Positions 21,171 through 35,459 of a DNA stretch of 64,000 nucleotides are shown piece after piece; within the stretch, counting starts at the first letter, position 1; each line of letters starts with the position of its first letter. Both the position numbers and the translations under genes were made by a program. Source of the DNA: Magicicada septendecula (lineage: Eukaryota > Arthropoda > Insecta > Hemiptera > Cicadidae); the NCBI GenBank assembly GCA_034769895.1, contig CM068367.1, positions 315,145,986 to 315,209,985 of the forward strand. The letters are read 5' to 3'. A model generated the notes under the pieces. The model did no database searches and had not been told where the DNA came from. It worked only from the letters and a program-made list of their open reading frames with translations.

Positions 21171-24100
21171 AATAAGAGTTTCTAGCAATTTTCCGTGGTG
21201 TGAACTTATAGCTAGGGACTAGTGTGATATTGTAAAACAGCTTAGTCACATGTTTCCATTATTTATTAAGCATTTATTGTTGTTTTTGTTCAGATCTTTT
21301 AACTAGTTTTATCTGAATGTATTTTTTACTTACGTTACTTATTTTGAACATTCTATGCCCATCAATTGTGTGGCTTAGTTGTTAGTCAATATGTCAATTT
21401 AGCATTAGCAAATGGAATCAGTATTTATGTTTGAGCAAGTGGAGTTAGACTTTAAATCTTTTATTGTTGATAATTAACCAATACTGATATTTTGTGAAAC
21501 ATACAGTGGTCTAGACAGTGACTGCTATTAGTGATGAAACTTGAATATTAGTGATTGACCGTAAGTAGCATAAGTACAAGTATTATAAATACTAGTGCTA
21601 CATATTTTAAATATATGGGGTATTCTATAAATCATTAAAATGTGATATTGAAATAGAAATGTTCCTTGGTTTTTGTTTTTTCATTTTAGCTATCTGTGGG
21701 GTGAAATGACGTAATTTTATTCTGATAATAACAGAAATATTTTTACTAAGAAAATTTGTAGTAAACATGGAGGCTTTCCTCTTTTTTAGAGAAAGCGAGC
21801 CGCGACACATGGGTTTTTATGAAGCATTAGTCATTTCATTTTTGCTTTATTTCCTACAGTTATTGCCGTTCAACTTTGTATACAACTTGGTTCCATGTTG
21901 CATGTGGGAAATCTAGGAAGTTTATTATTTAAATTATATTCTTATTTTAGCAGCTGATTCAAATTGTTTGAAGATCACTTAGAGGCAAAAGTTTTATGTT
22001 CTCGTGAAACAATTCAGTTCAACTAAATTAATGTTTTCTGTAAAATAGGTGTATGTTAAACTTATTTTTTCTGTATATTAATACTTTATTCTTTTTAGCA
22101 TGCAAAAGGAAGATACAAAAATCATTTTGTTTGTGAAAGAACATAAATTGGCCAAGAAGCTATGTAGAGAGCCCTCTAGAAATTAGCTTGCCAAGTAAAG
22201 TTGAAGCAATGCCAGAACCAGTTCACAGCCTAAAGTCATTGTACACATGGTTATAAGATGCAGCCCTTTCTTGTGATGTTGAATGCAGAGAAAACATTTC
22301 AAAAACTGTATCATTTATTGTGTATACAATATGCTATATACGGTGTATAGTATATTGTTTATATATGGCTCTATTATTATAAATAATTGTGAGTACTAAT
22401 TTTTTTATTAAAATGAATGATCCAAATAGTATAACAGTACAGCATTGAGTTGTACCGTAAGTAGGGACATCTGCCCCCTCCACCCATTTCACATCGCAAA
22501 AGGCGTGAAGATGCCAAAATTAGAGAAATAAACATTGATTGAACCATTCATATTTTAAAAAACTTCTGTCTTTGGATGTTACATCTCAACTGTTCAGTTT
22601 TACACACAAAAATTTTTAATGAGTTTAAACAAATGCACATAAACATAAAGGGTATCATTTCAACTCATAACACAAAAATTCTTCATAAATTAACACTGTT
22701 GATTACTTATAGGACTACCATCTGTTTACCATATGTGACATAATGTTAAGATAAATGAGTATGTTCAGTATAACAATTTGAATTGGTTAGTATTAAGTTT
22801 CAATAGAATACATATTTAATGTTTTCTAAATTATAAGAGTGTCATTATTTTTAAGATTTATCTCTACAGTTTTGATCAGGATTTGCTAGTTTTTTTTTTG
22901 TAACTACTAAGTTTTAAGTTCTCTAAATAGGATTATTCTGTTTTCCCCTCCCAGCTTATATAAAAAGTCAGGTTCCTCTTACATCATTTCTCAAGATCAT
23001 TTAATTTTGTTGCCAAAAACTGAGAAATACATACGTGGGGAATATGAAGGTGTATGTTGTTTTCCAAATTTGCCAGATTGTTCTGTTTTGTTATGGATAA
23101 AATATTTGTATGTGGTAATACATTGAATAAAATATAACAGGGTGTTATAACAATATTATTTTTACGTCCCATATGCTAATTTAAAAACAAAATGTTTGAA
23201 AAATTGATTTTAAACTATTAAACCATATTTTAACTTTTTAGGTAAAGAACAAATATATTTAGATATAAGAGAAAAGAAAACATTTCACAGTCCTTTCATG
23301 AAGTGCCGTTTAAAAACTGAACTAACATTTTGAAGACACGTGTAATGTACCTAAAAACTATAATCATTAAAACTGCCCAAATTTGTATTATACAGAAAAT
23401 TAAGATGAGAGGAAGCTGCTTGAAACTGTGAGTTCCTTGTAATTAAATATAAATCATATAACAAACGTCTTAAAAATCATTATATAAATTTTGTTTTCAT
23501 AAAATTGAATCCTGTAAAAACAAAATATCCAAGAAGCCAACAACTTTACCAATATCCCATTGGAACCATATTTTGAACTTGCACTATCCAGATTAGATGA
23601 ACTTAACAAATTCCAGCTTGGGTTATAAAAATATCAAAACATAGAAAATAGAATGGTCAGATACTATTGCCAGGACATGTGAAATTTGTTTCATAATTTT
23701 GGAATATGTGTATTAATTGTAATTTAATTTTTAAGTACCAGTATGACTTTAAACATAACGCTCAAATTTACTTAGAATAAGAGAAAACTTAAAAATTGTG
23801 TCATTGTTTAATTGCTATTGTAAGGGTTTTGAAGGTATTTATAACTTTTTATATATTTCTGTGCAATTTACAAACTATGTGTTAACAGAACAGATAGTTT
23901 ATACTATCTGTATTTTTTTTACAAATCCTTTATTTTTGATGAAATACAGAATTTGTACTGATCTTTTCAGAATATAGTAATGTGTTATTAAGTATTTCAT
24001 ACATATAAGTTGGTGACCTATATGTAATTATTCAATGTCTTGTTAACGTTGTATTATTTCCATGCAACATAAAACACTATTACTCATGAGCAGTGGCAGA

Positions 24101-26027
24101 ATAAGAGCTGGAAAGAATTTTGCAGTTTCAAGTATATAAAAAAGACATTGCAGTGAAATCTTTAGTAAGAGTGAATAATACTTTGGCAGTCATCAACTTA
24201 CACGTGTTTAAATTTAAACCTGTGTTAAGGGTCAGTTTGTTGGATTTCACCCAAGAATTACTTGCCAGTAAACTCCACATATTCTGAATTGGTTAAACAT
24301 TTCGTAAAAAGCTATTTGTGTCTTGCTCTTTACTGTGTGTAAGCATAGAACTTGTAAAAAGTAAGACTTTATATTGCATGAAAATTTGTTAACATGTTCA
24401 GAATTATTAATAAATAAATTGCATAAATGTATTGTTTTAAAATTTGATGAAGAAAATCATTAATTTATTCAATAAATATAATTGAGTAACCTTTGTGAAA
24501 AAGTGTTATAAGTCCCTTTTGTATATTTTGAAAATGCTATATTCTTCAGGCAGTACACCAGAAGTAAAATATATTTTTAATAATAATATCTGCCTACCTA
24601 ACAGTTAACGCTATACAACTTGGTGAGCCTTTAACAACTTAGCCCCTTTAACAACCCTCCTCCATGCATCCTATCCATAACCTTCTCTCTTCTTTCCCTC
24701 ATCTTTATTGTCTTTAATCATTCGTCATAATGAATTACCTTGGTTCCTGCCTTCCTAGAGAAAAACAACTTGTGCTTTCATAATCCTCTTAGGCATAAAG
24801 TGTCATTTTGTCGCTCCACATATCCCAGTCTTTGGAACTATCGAGATTTTACAAGTCTTACTGTATCCTCCCTTCTCCAGTTATCATTCTTATAGACTGA
24901 TTCATACACATGTGCAAACCTTCTGCAAAGTGTTTCTTTTAATAAGCATTCTCAACACATGTTGGTAATGTCATTATTTAAAAACAACAATACAGAATTT
25001 TGGAATTTGTAATATTTATTGTTTGATTGTCTGTTTTGTAATATTGTTATTTTACTTTAAAAATAGCAAAGTTTTCATAATTTTAAATTAGGAGAGGTTT
25101 CATAATGTTTCTGATAATTGAAAAATTATCTAATATTGAAAGTTGCCAAATAATAAATTTTATCTCGTTTAAAGTAGTAAGCAAATACTGCAACTCAGGG
25201 AGCTTACTAGTGTATTCTGGTTTATCTGTTCTTCCTTTTAATACCAAAACATTACTTTACACTTCTTATTATCTTTTATCTTTTCTGGCTGTAACATTGT
25301 TCTTACATTTTATGTTACCAAGGTATGTTTCTCTTCTAAATTGCTTTGACTTTCCAGGTTCAATTACCATTATTTGTATTTAACAGTAAAGTTCTCTTAA
25401 TTAAGTCCTGTTAGTGTAGTGAACAGCACACTTGCTTCAAATCTATCTCAGGATTAGTAATTTTTTATAGTTTCCAGCATTTAACTCTTTCTAGACAAGT
25501 TAACTCTTTTAACAGTAATATAAAGTAGACTAACTTTTAACATTCTCTTTGTTCAGTACAGCAGTGAAAACAAAAATGAATCTAACACATTCTGTCCTTG
25601 ATCCATATGATGACATTAGATTAACTCAGTAAAATCTGCTCTTACTTTAGTCCAGCTATCTGGTTCAAAGATCCTGTAGCTGACTTACAGGTTTGAACTG
25701 TAACCCAAGATACAAACTTATGAATAGAATAGTGTTTATTGATATATATTGGCTTTCTGCAGTTTTCATTTACTTTGAGATATCTGTCATTTCTTAATAC
25801 ATTGACTGCTAACTACGCAGATCCAAGTAGTTAGGGACTCTCAATAGAAGTGCTGTACTCGCTTCTGAGTACCTGAGGTGTGCGAAATGTTTTTGTTTAG
25901 TCTGAGCTCAGCTCGTGTGGTAAGTGGATTGTATGTCATGAGCAGTCAATGTGTTAAGGAAAAATGTGTTTATAAAATAAAAGAGTTAATAATTGTCACA
26001 TGGTAATCTTTATGAAATTTAATTTAA
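21171..26027. other. Intergenic or intronic AT-rich DNA
   Basis: No gene is supported. On the minus strand 24960-24620 weakly reads like the end of a LINE ORF2 (LGYVERQNDTLCLRGL, then a DEW...W-like tail) with several stops; this is a very old fossil at best. All other open frames are short and compositionally random. Confidence 0.45.
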
Positions 26028-26043
26028 TTGTTCCTGGCACTTG

Positions 26044-26303
26044 GAGCCTCCAGATGATCTAGTGGCTAATGCGGGCGATTGATGCGCTCATGGTCCCGGG
26101 TTCAATTCCCGGCGGAGGTTCTGTACTGCGTGCACTCAGTGCCGTGAAGCAAACTGAGTAGGCGCTGAGATAACAGCGCCGCCTCCTGGCTGTGAATACC
26201 GCAACTAGCGGCTGGTGGCACGTAGTACTAGCCATACACCGTCACACTAACACAAAAGCCGCGCGGTACGCCTTGGTCTTTAACGGACTGTTGAGCGGAG
26301 GAT
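26044..26303 (+). mobile_element. tRNA-derived SINE with 16-bp target duplication
   Basis: TTGTTCCTGGCACTTG flanks the insert at 26028-26043 and 26304-26319. The head resembles a tRNA: A box TGATCTAGTGG near 26055, B box GGTTCAATTCC near 26099, both internal RNA polymerase III promoter elements, with a GCCTCC/GGAGG acceptor-like pair. A GC-rich body of about 180 bp follows (GCGGCTGGTGGCACG), with no poly-A tail. The target duplication shows LINE-mediated insertion. Confidence 0.85.
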
Positions 26304-26319
26304 TTGTTCCTGGCACTTG

Positions 26320-28127
<1,808 letters not shown>

Positions 28128-28299
28128 CTGTGCAACATTATTACAGAGAAGTATCAACTACCATCTAATTTTGCCAGTCATGCCTGCACAACGTTTCTTC
28201 AAAACTTTCGCTTGTGCCCACATAACCTTGAATTAAATATAGTTGAGTGGCGTATACTGTTGTGGAGAGAGGCCTTGAAAGAACATGCCAGAATCGCTG
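28128..28299 (+). CDS. N-acylneuraminate-9-phosphatase-like gene, cap-domain exon
   Basis: An internal exon of 172 bases bounded by TTTTCAG and GTAAGG. It encodes ITEKYQLPSNFAS and, near its end, VEWRILLWREALKEHARIAG. This fits the helical cap of HAD phosphatases of the NANP type (compare SHWEEAIQETKG of the human protein), which remove phosphate from sialic-acid 9-phosphate in the cytosol. It ends after the first base of a codon, which matches the next exon's phase. The preceding exon with the DxDxT catalytic motif was not found between 1 and 28127, so it is probably upstream of the window or too short to recognise. Confidence 0.75.
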
Positions 28300-28883
28300 G
28301 TAAGGTTTGTTTATATTAAACAGTGAACAGAATAATAAAAAACTATTTATATACCCACAAAATATATTTACAGTACCGACTGATTTCAGGGTACTGAGAT
28401 TGATAAAGTCAGGTAGCACTATAGAATTGTAGAATTTAATTTTATAAATAGTTTTCATTATTTTCTCTGTTACAGTAACTCAGTTAAAATAGTTTTACAA
28501 TTCAGACTTACATGTTTATTTTATTTTTATCAGTTAGAACTGTAACAATTTACTTTTTAATGTACAGTTTTCAGCATGGTTTGCAACATGTAATACATAT
28601 AAATGCTCAACATTTTAAATACCGTACCTTTAACTGTCTTATAACAGTCAATTGTTAGTTTTTCAGCCTTGTTTCTAGTTTGTAAAAGTAAGGTGCACAT
28701 AAGTACAAGAAAATGTGTGTAAAATGTGTATTTTTCAGATGTATTTCTGTATGGACAATCATTCAAACATTTTTGTTCACTAAGAATGTAATTGATATAC
28801 AGAAATTCTCCCCCCCCCCACACACACACTTTATGTTATAAAAGGGGATAATGCTCAAGGGGATAGTACTGGAATATGAATAT
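28300..28883 (+). other. NANP intron, 5' part
   Basis: AT-rich intron sequence up to the insertion point of element B, with no recognisable feature apart from a C-run next to a short CA run at 28808-28829. The empty site would read GAATAT followed by TGTAATAAAAC. Confidence 0.6.
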
Positions 28884-31385
28884 TGTAACGCAACAGAAAT
28901 GCTAGCATCCGTGTTACATAAAAACAAGGTTAACAGAATAATAAACAAGTCAATATCTAACCCCATGATAGAACAAAGATCTAATAATTACATTTATAAT
29001 TATAGATAAAGGTAAATAAGGATGCAAGGTAGTATTAACAAGAATAAACGAACCTGTAAGTTAGATAATAGTTGATGATATATGTTTAGTGAAAGGCAAA
29101 CAAAAAATGAAACAATAATTTACTTTATAGTAATAGCAAATAAGAATTTTGAGTTAAGAGATATTATTTTATGACAACAAGTATTATGATAAAGTTTATG
29201 TTATGTTATACCGAATATGTGTTGAGTTAATGAAAGATAATGAAACAAGATGTATTATTCAATGACTGTTGTAGAATGAAGTGTGAAGCAGCTAATTAAC
29301 GTTAATAGATTTGAACTTTCTTATATGTGATCCATAGGTCAAGATAAAATTGTTATTATATATGGAAAAAATAATTGTTTATGTAAATGTTAATAGTTAA
29401 GATTTGATTATATGTATGAATTTATGTAAAAGGGGCTATAGATGTTTACCAGTTATAAACACAGGTAGATCCGTTTACAATAAAAGGCCTAACAGCCAAA
29501 ACCACTATATAACCACTCATAACATAAAGGTTAGGTACATCAATTAATAATAATTAATGAATACGATTTGAAGAGCTAGAAAAAAAAACATTAAATTAAT
29601 AATGATATAGAATAAAATTTATACAAATTATGATAATGCCATAATGCCATGATATCGATTAATAACGTTTAATATCGAAAGGGTATTAAATATAAAAAAG
29701 AAAAAAAACAGGCTTATATCAAAAAACCAGCAGAATATGTGTAGAAAATAATAAACCAACTATCGGTAAAGTTACATTCCGATAGGATAGCAAATTGATA
29801 AGGAATAGACAAAAAATATATGAAATAAACACTATATTCAAAACATGTGGAAGGAAGAAAAATCATGTGTTGCTAGGGACGACAGGAAAAGAGGAAGTTG
29901 TTGATTTTGACAATAATTGCTTTGATGATCTGAATGTGATGAGATTAATAAAAAACCAAGAAATATCTATTTAATTGGAATATACTAAATTAGTAAATAC
30001 TATTATAAAATACAAAATACTAATGATAATATTTATGACTCTTGCCAGTATAAATTAACCAAACAAGACAATAGTATGAAATCGCAATAGGAAATAAATA
30101 ACTGGATTCTACAAGGAAGGACTTGAACTGTCCCATATCCGAAAGGAATTGACGATACATTAAAACAAATAGAAAGAGTCAAAAGTATCACAAATAATAA
30201 TATACACTACACCAGAATTTATAACCTTTCAAATAAACGGAACATCACTAATTGCTTCAACCGAGAGAAGAACGTATCTGGATCCAGGAGTTGCAGAAGA
30301 AGCATCAATCGGGCTGTAAATCAATCCAGGGAGCTGTATTTCCGAAGTGGACAGGACAAGAATTCCATTTATCAAACCGAAGAAAGAATATCGTACGGCA
30401 TAATCGTACAGAACAGTAAATTTATCAATCAACCGCCTACACGATTTGCTTCGTTCTAGTCTGGTAAATTATTATTATATTAATCATACTAACTACACAA
30501 CACTTCAAATTTGTAAATCTTGCATTCTTATCTATGTATTTTTAATCTTCCCCACAGTTACAAGAACCTTCACACCCTGAATTAAATTAATTACAAATTA
30601 AAACATACTATATAACTGAATTTAAATAAAGGATCGGAATAATCAACAATCGATTCACGCAATCTATAGCCCAAGCATATGTTAGTTAGAACATATCTTA
30701 TTCAATGTTAAAGAAGTAAACAAATAAAGAACCTTTATATAATTGCAAAATCTTGTTATTTGGAGTATGATTTAATGAGTTGGGAATAAAAAAGTAACTG
30801 AATAAGTATAGAATAATTGGTTAACATAAACAGTGAAATAACCTATAAGTTTCGTTGAGCCGATACTACAGCGCTTATAGCGGAATTATCTGACACCAAA
30901 GAGAGAGCATAATAATACAAAATTAGACATAATTCTCTTCAAGGTATAATAGGGTTGAACGAAATTACAGAATAACGCATTAATTATTTAAGTTTCAGGT
31001 GCACTAACACTGATATTTTTTAGAGAGCTAAGTTAATATTAATTAATTACATCAATATATCCCACAACTCCAAATATCTCAGATATTTAAATAATTAAGT
31101 AAACTAAACGACCTAAGAGAGTAAAACAGGGGAACATACCCGTTCATAGCAACAAATAGGCTTACATTGCGTGAAAATAATGAGACGCTAGTACTCGTCC
31201 CATTACAAATTAACGAACTCAACAGTGGGGGCTTGAACCGTACGTACTCGTTCACTAACAAATTGGACAGCCCAACAGTGGGGCTTTAAGGAGAGGAATC
31301 TAGTTACGATACAAATTGACGCCGGCAACGTTGGGGCAGAAACAACGAGAACCCCGCAACCGTAAGAGCCGAGAGTTACGATACA
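28884..31385 (+). repeat. 5' LTR of element B
   Basis: A 2502-bp LTR from TGTAACGCAACAG to GATACA. It matches 38467-42166 once the 1.2-kb insertion is removed, with a handful of substitutions and small indels. The 3' 240 bases hold four primer-site-like copies (from about 31152, 31205, 31258 and 31311). Open frames inside are not recognisable proteins. Confidence 0.9.
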
Positions 31386-31388
31386 AAT

Positions 31389-31410
31389 TGGCGCTCAACC
31401 AGTGTAGGGC
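31389..31410 (+). promoter_or_regulatory. Primer binding site of element B
   Basis: TGGCGCTCAACCAGTGTAGG starts three bases after the LTR. It is lysine-tRNA-like and degenerate, as in element A. The copy at 31311 (TTGACGCCGGCAACGTTGGG), inside the LTR, is in parts closer to the expected lysine-type sequence. Confidence 0.6.
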
Positions 31411-31478
31411 TTAAGTTAAGTAACTATAACTATATTAATATTACTTAACCAGAGCAGGCAACTGTGGGAGAATAAACA

Positions 31479-33336
31479 TGCATACCAGAGGTAGATCAAG
31501 GATTAGGGCAGGAGAAACGGAGAAGGAAATAGATGAACAAGAACAGGAAATAGAACTAATAACGGATAGTGAAATGGAACAACAGACAGACGAAATAGCG
31601 GAACCTGAAATTATTATACGGACAAGGAAAAGGAAATAATTGAAGAAGTTGCCCAAGGGGATCAACCAGATAAGCCTAACCAAAAAGAAGACTTGAGTAT
31701 ACAGGAAATGTTTAAACTACTATTGGAAAAATCAAAACAGCAGGAGGAAAACTTAAGAGAACAATTTAGGAAACAGGATGAGAAATTCGACAAAACAAAT
31801 GAGGAAATTAAAGAAACCTCAAAACAAATTCATGAAAGATTAGATAGGAATGAGGAGGGTTTAAAACAAATGAAGGAAGACATCTTACAAATACATGAAG
31901 AAAATTTAAGGCAAATTAATGAAAAAATTGAAAATCTTCATGTGACAATTAACCAGAAGGTGGACCAAAATAATGAGGAAAGAAAATTAGAAATAGCCAA
32001 AACAAATGAAGGGTTAGAAAAAACTAACGAAACAATAGTACAGGTTCGTGAAGAACTACAAAATAAAATTAATGACATAAAAATTGAGAGCAAAACATTG
32101 GTCGAAGAAATCCAACAGGAAACTGTCGGAAAATATGAGCAAATTAAAAACGAAGTACATCAGGTACGGGAAGAGAATAAGGAAGGTATTACGCAAATAC
32201 AGACAGACATGGGCGAACGACTCTAAAGAGTCTATGGCAATTTAAACAGTATGGAAGGTCAAATTAATACCAGTAAAAATAAAATAGAGGAAATTAGTAG
32301 ACGTGAATTACAATTACAAGAAGAAGTAGATTCATGGCGGGATAGGACATGCCAACATAGTCATACAAATAACCACGAGAACCGGGAATCGATTAATTTT
32401 CGTAATTACGAGCGCAATCCGATGGAATTTTTAAAGAGATTGGAAGAGGTGATCGCAAGAAATAGAGAAAATCGCTGGAGTATTATACGCAGTATGATTG
32501 ATGAAACGTTTAAAGATACTTATGATAATTGGTGGACAGTGGTGCGCCCGGATATACTGGACATGACTGAGTTCAAAAAACAGTTTAAAGAGAAATATTG
32601 GTCTGAATCGACCCAGAACATGATTAGGAATAATTTGAGTAACGGTCGATACGAAACAAACATAGGCCAGTCTCCTACTTCATACTTTCTAGGAAAGGTA
32701 TGTATGGCGCGGAACTTAGAGCCCAGAATTCCCGAAGAATGTTTGGTGATACAACTATCCTACCATTACGAGGAAGGGATAAAAAATGCACGTATGTGTA
32801 GTCAAATCAAAACGATTCCAGCCATGGCCAAATTCTTGGAGAATTATGAGCACGAGAACCAATACCAAAGAAATAGAATGTTAAATTATAAATATCAGAA
32901 GTATAATAATAACGCGCCACCAACCAATTCTCATAATAATGATCACAATCGACCTGCGCAGAACGTTAATGCCAGTAGAACACAAAATGAGCACGCGAAT
33001 AATAATTCCAGGAACTATAATTATCGTGGCAATAATAATTATAATTACCGCGATAGTCGCAATAATAGAGGAGATGGGGACAGACGACCCAATAATTATA
33101 GGCATAACGTCAATTATATCTACTCCAGGCCTCAAGGTAATCAGCGACGGTATTACCCAAGGAGTCACCGATATGACAACCATTATGACCAGTCCCGGCG
33201 TGAAGACAACTATCCACCTGAAGGAAATTATAGGATAGCGGAACCTAATACGGAGGATCGCACTGAAACCGTACAAAATCAACACAGTAATCAAAATGAA
33301 AATAGAGAAGAGGGGGTAAGCCCTCATTTAAACTAA
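31479..33336 (+). pseudogene. Gag of element B (frameshift and one stop)
   Basis: Structural polyprotein that would form the RNA-packaging particle. It starts at ATG 31479 with HTRGRSRIRAGETEKE. A frame change near 31620 leads into a long Glu/Lys/Gln-rich coiled-coil region (31693-32226), then an in-frame TAA at 32224-32226, then the 361-codon stretch 32251-33336. The latter has a capsid-like segment (FRNYERNPMEFLKRLEEV, and YWSESTQNMIRNNLSNGRY) and an Asn/Arg/Tyr-rich C-terminus in place of CCHC zinc knuckles, presumably for nucleic-acid binding. The final codons sit on a slippery sequence that leads into pol. Confidence 0.8.
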
Positions 33337-33374
33337 TAGAGGCGGCAGTGAAAATTAATGAATACCCTTCACTG
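33327..33374 (+). promoter_or_regulatory. Putative -1 ribosomal frameshift site, gag-pol
   Basis: The gag frame ends CAT TTA AAC TAA, so T TTA AAC (33327-33333) is a canonical X XXY YYZ slippery heptamer directly before the stop. The -1 frame (TTT AAA CTA ATA) continues openly into pol. Twelve bases downstream, CAGTGAA (33346-33352) can pair with TTCACTG (33368-33374) to form a 7-bp hairpin. Phase, stop and structure all agree. Confidence 0.75.
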
Positions 33375-35459
33375 AACCGTAATCTTGGGGAACAACGACT
33401 TATAAACAAAATTAAGAATAATCGTGCAATAACCATAATTAATAACCACTATTTAAAGAATATCAGGGAAGATTTATTGGAAGAGGATAAGAAATATGTA
33501 AACAGTAATAGTAATAACGAAATCATATATGTAACGGCAAAATTAAATGGGGTAAAATCTACCATAATGATAGATACTGGATCTAACATATCGTTGATAG
33601 ACAGTACTGAACTTGAAAAAATCCAGCGAGAAGTCCAGTTGCCCATACCGACCTTACCTGTCAATAATGTGATAATTATCGGAGCATGTAATGAAGCCAC
33701 TGGGAGACAAAATGAAACAGTTAAAAAACAAGTATCGCTCGATCTTACCAATAATAATATGACCCTACCAATAGGATTCTTGGTCGCAACGGGATTACCG
33801 TTCAATGTATTGATTGGATGCGATGTATTGCGCCAGCATTCCGCAGTAATTGACTTGCATAAAGGTATAATATCTTTAACATCCGAAGAAGGATTATGGA
33901 CAGCCGAATTAATTGACACTAATAGAACCGTTTCAGTTAACACCAGATGTCTAGCCATAAAAAGCTATTTTTGTAAGAAAAATAAAATACCAGAAGTCAT
34001 TCAATATGAGGACGATGATCCTGAACTGTGGCAGAGTAAGTTAGAAGAGATCCGAGAATTCCAAAGGGAAAAAACTTATAGACAAATAAGTAAGGTACAG
34101 GCCGAAAATTTAATTCGAATATATAATAAATACAAACATGTATTCTCCAATGCTCCAGGTAAAGTAAAAGGATATCAGTGTGTAATAAATTTTAAAGAAC
34201 CAGTGAACTTTTGCAGAAAATCATACCAAATTGCTTATTCCATAAAAAACGAGGTCCGGAACAAGATTAATCGTATGATTCAAGACGACATAATAGAATA
34301 TAGTCAATCACCATATACCAGTCCCATAGTGGCAGTCCCGAAAAAGAACGGAAAGGTGAGAATTTGCCTGGACGCTAGGGAAATAAATAAAATGATCATC
34401 AATGATAGGACTTCACCAGGCGAAATAGAAGAAATTTTAAAGAAATTCCACGGCATTAAATACATCAGCACTTGGGATACGGTATGCGGTTACTGGCAGG
34501 TCGAACTACACCCAGAAAGTAGAAAATACATGGCGTTCCTTTTTGACGGAAGGAACTATCAATTTAAAAGGCTACCTTTCGGACTAATTAATTCTGTTGC
34601 AATATTTGTAAAATGTATGGACCAAGTATTGGGACAAGAAACACTGCAGTTCACTACGGTCTATGTAGATGATTTACTTACAACTTCTTCACATTGGGAT
34701 GAACATTGCGAGCAGGTGGAACAGGTACTGAGAAAATTATCTGAAAACAACATAATACTCAAGCTGAATAAATCTAAATTTATCGCCAATCAAGTAAAGT
34801 TTTTAGGTTTTAATTTGTCTGAGGAGGGTATCACACCTTCAACAGAAAAAGTAGAAGCAATTCAACTGTTCCCTACTCCAAAAAATAGAAAACAGCTACA
34901 ATCCTTTCTTGGAATTTGTAACTATTACCGAAAATTCCAAGATAACTATTCAGAAGTAACTGCCAAGTTTCAGAAACAATTATCATCCAAAGACAAGTGG
35001 GCATGGGGACCAGAACAAGATAAAATTCTGCAATTAATCAAGAAGAAATTTTTAGAAATAGTTATGTTGTAGCACCCTGATTTTAACAAACGCTTTTATT
35101 TAAATTGTGATGCGAGCAATGTTAGCTTAGGAGCTACCCTATATCAAGAAGATAAAGAAGGACATCATATGGTAATCAGCTTCGCCAGCAGGGTGCTTAA
35201 CAGCTGCGAACGCAATTATAACGTTACCGAGAAGGAGCTGCTAAGCGTAGTGTACGCATGCAATAAATTTAGAACTTATATACTCGGATACCCAGTGACC
35301 GTAAGAAGTGACCATAAATCAATTTCATTTCTAAAAAGATGTAAACTTAGTCATGGCCGGCTAACTAGATGGGTCCTTGCATTGCAAGAGTATTGCATTG
35401 ATTGGGAATATATACCTGGAAGAAAGAACATAGCAGCCGATATCTTGTCCGTTGAATAA
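33334..35459 (+). pseudogene. Pol of element B: protease, reverse transcriptase, RNase H (one stop)
   Basis: Entered by -1 frameshifting from gag; the first GTG/ATG-like codon in the track of this frame is 33348. Aspartic protease: MIDTGSNISLID near 33570. RT: SPIVAVPKKNGKVRICLDA, YFDGRNYQFKRLPFGL-type motif B (RNYQFKRLPFGLINS), YVDD at 34662-34673, FLGFNLSEEGI, QSFLGICNYYRKF. A TAG at 35070-35072 interrupts the frame just before HPDF. RNase H: FYLNCDASNVSLGATLYQED, NYNVTEKELLSVVYA, VRSDHKSISFL. The order is that of Ty3/gypsy elements. The stop would truncate RNase H and integrase in this copy. Confidence 0.9.

Noticed and set aside
26044..26120. A tRNA gene
   Set aside because: A and B boxes are present, but the acceptor stem mispairs and the sequence continues into a 260-bp unit with a target duplication, so it is a SINE head.
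32881..33327. Minus-strand 148-codon and + strand 99-codon frames rich in isoleucine
   Set aside because: Shadows of the Asn-rich nucleocapsid part of element B gag.
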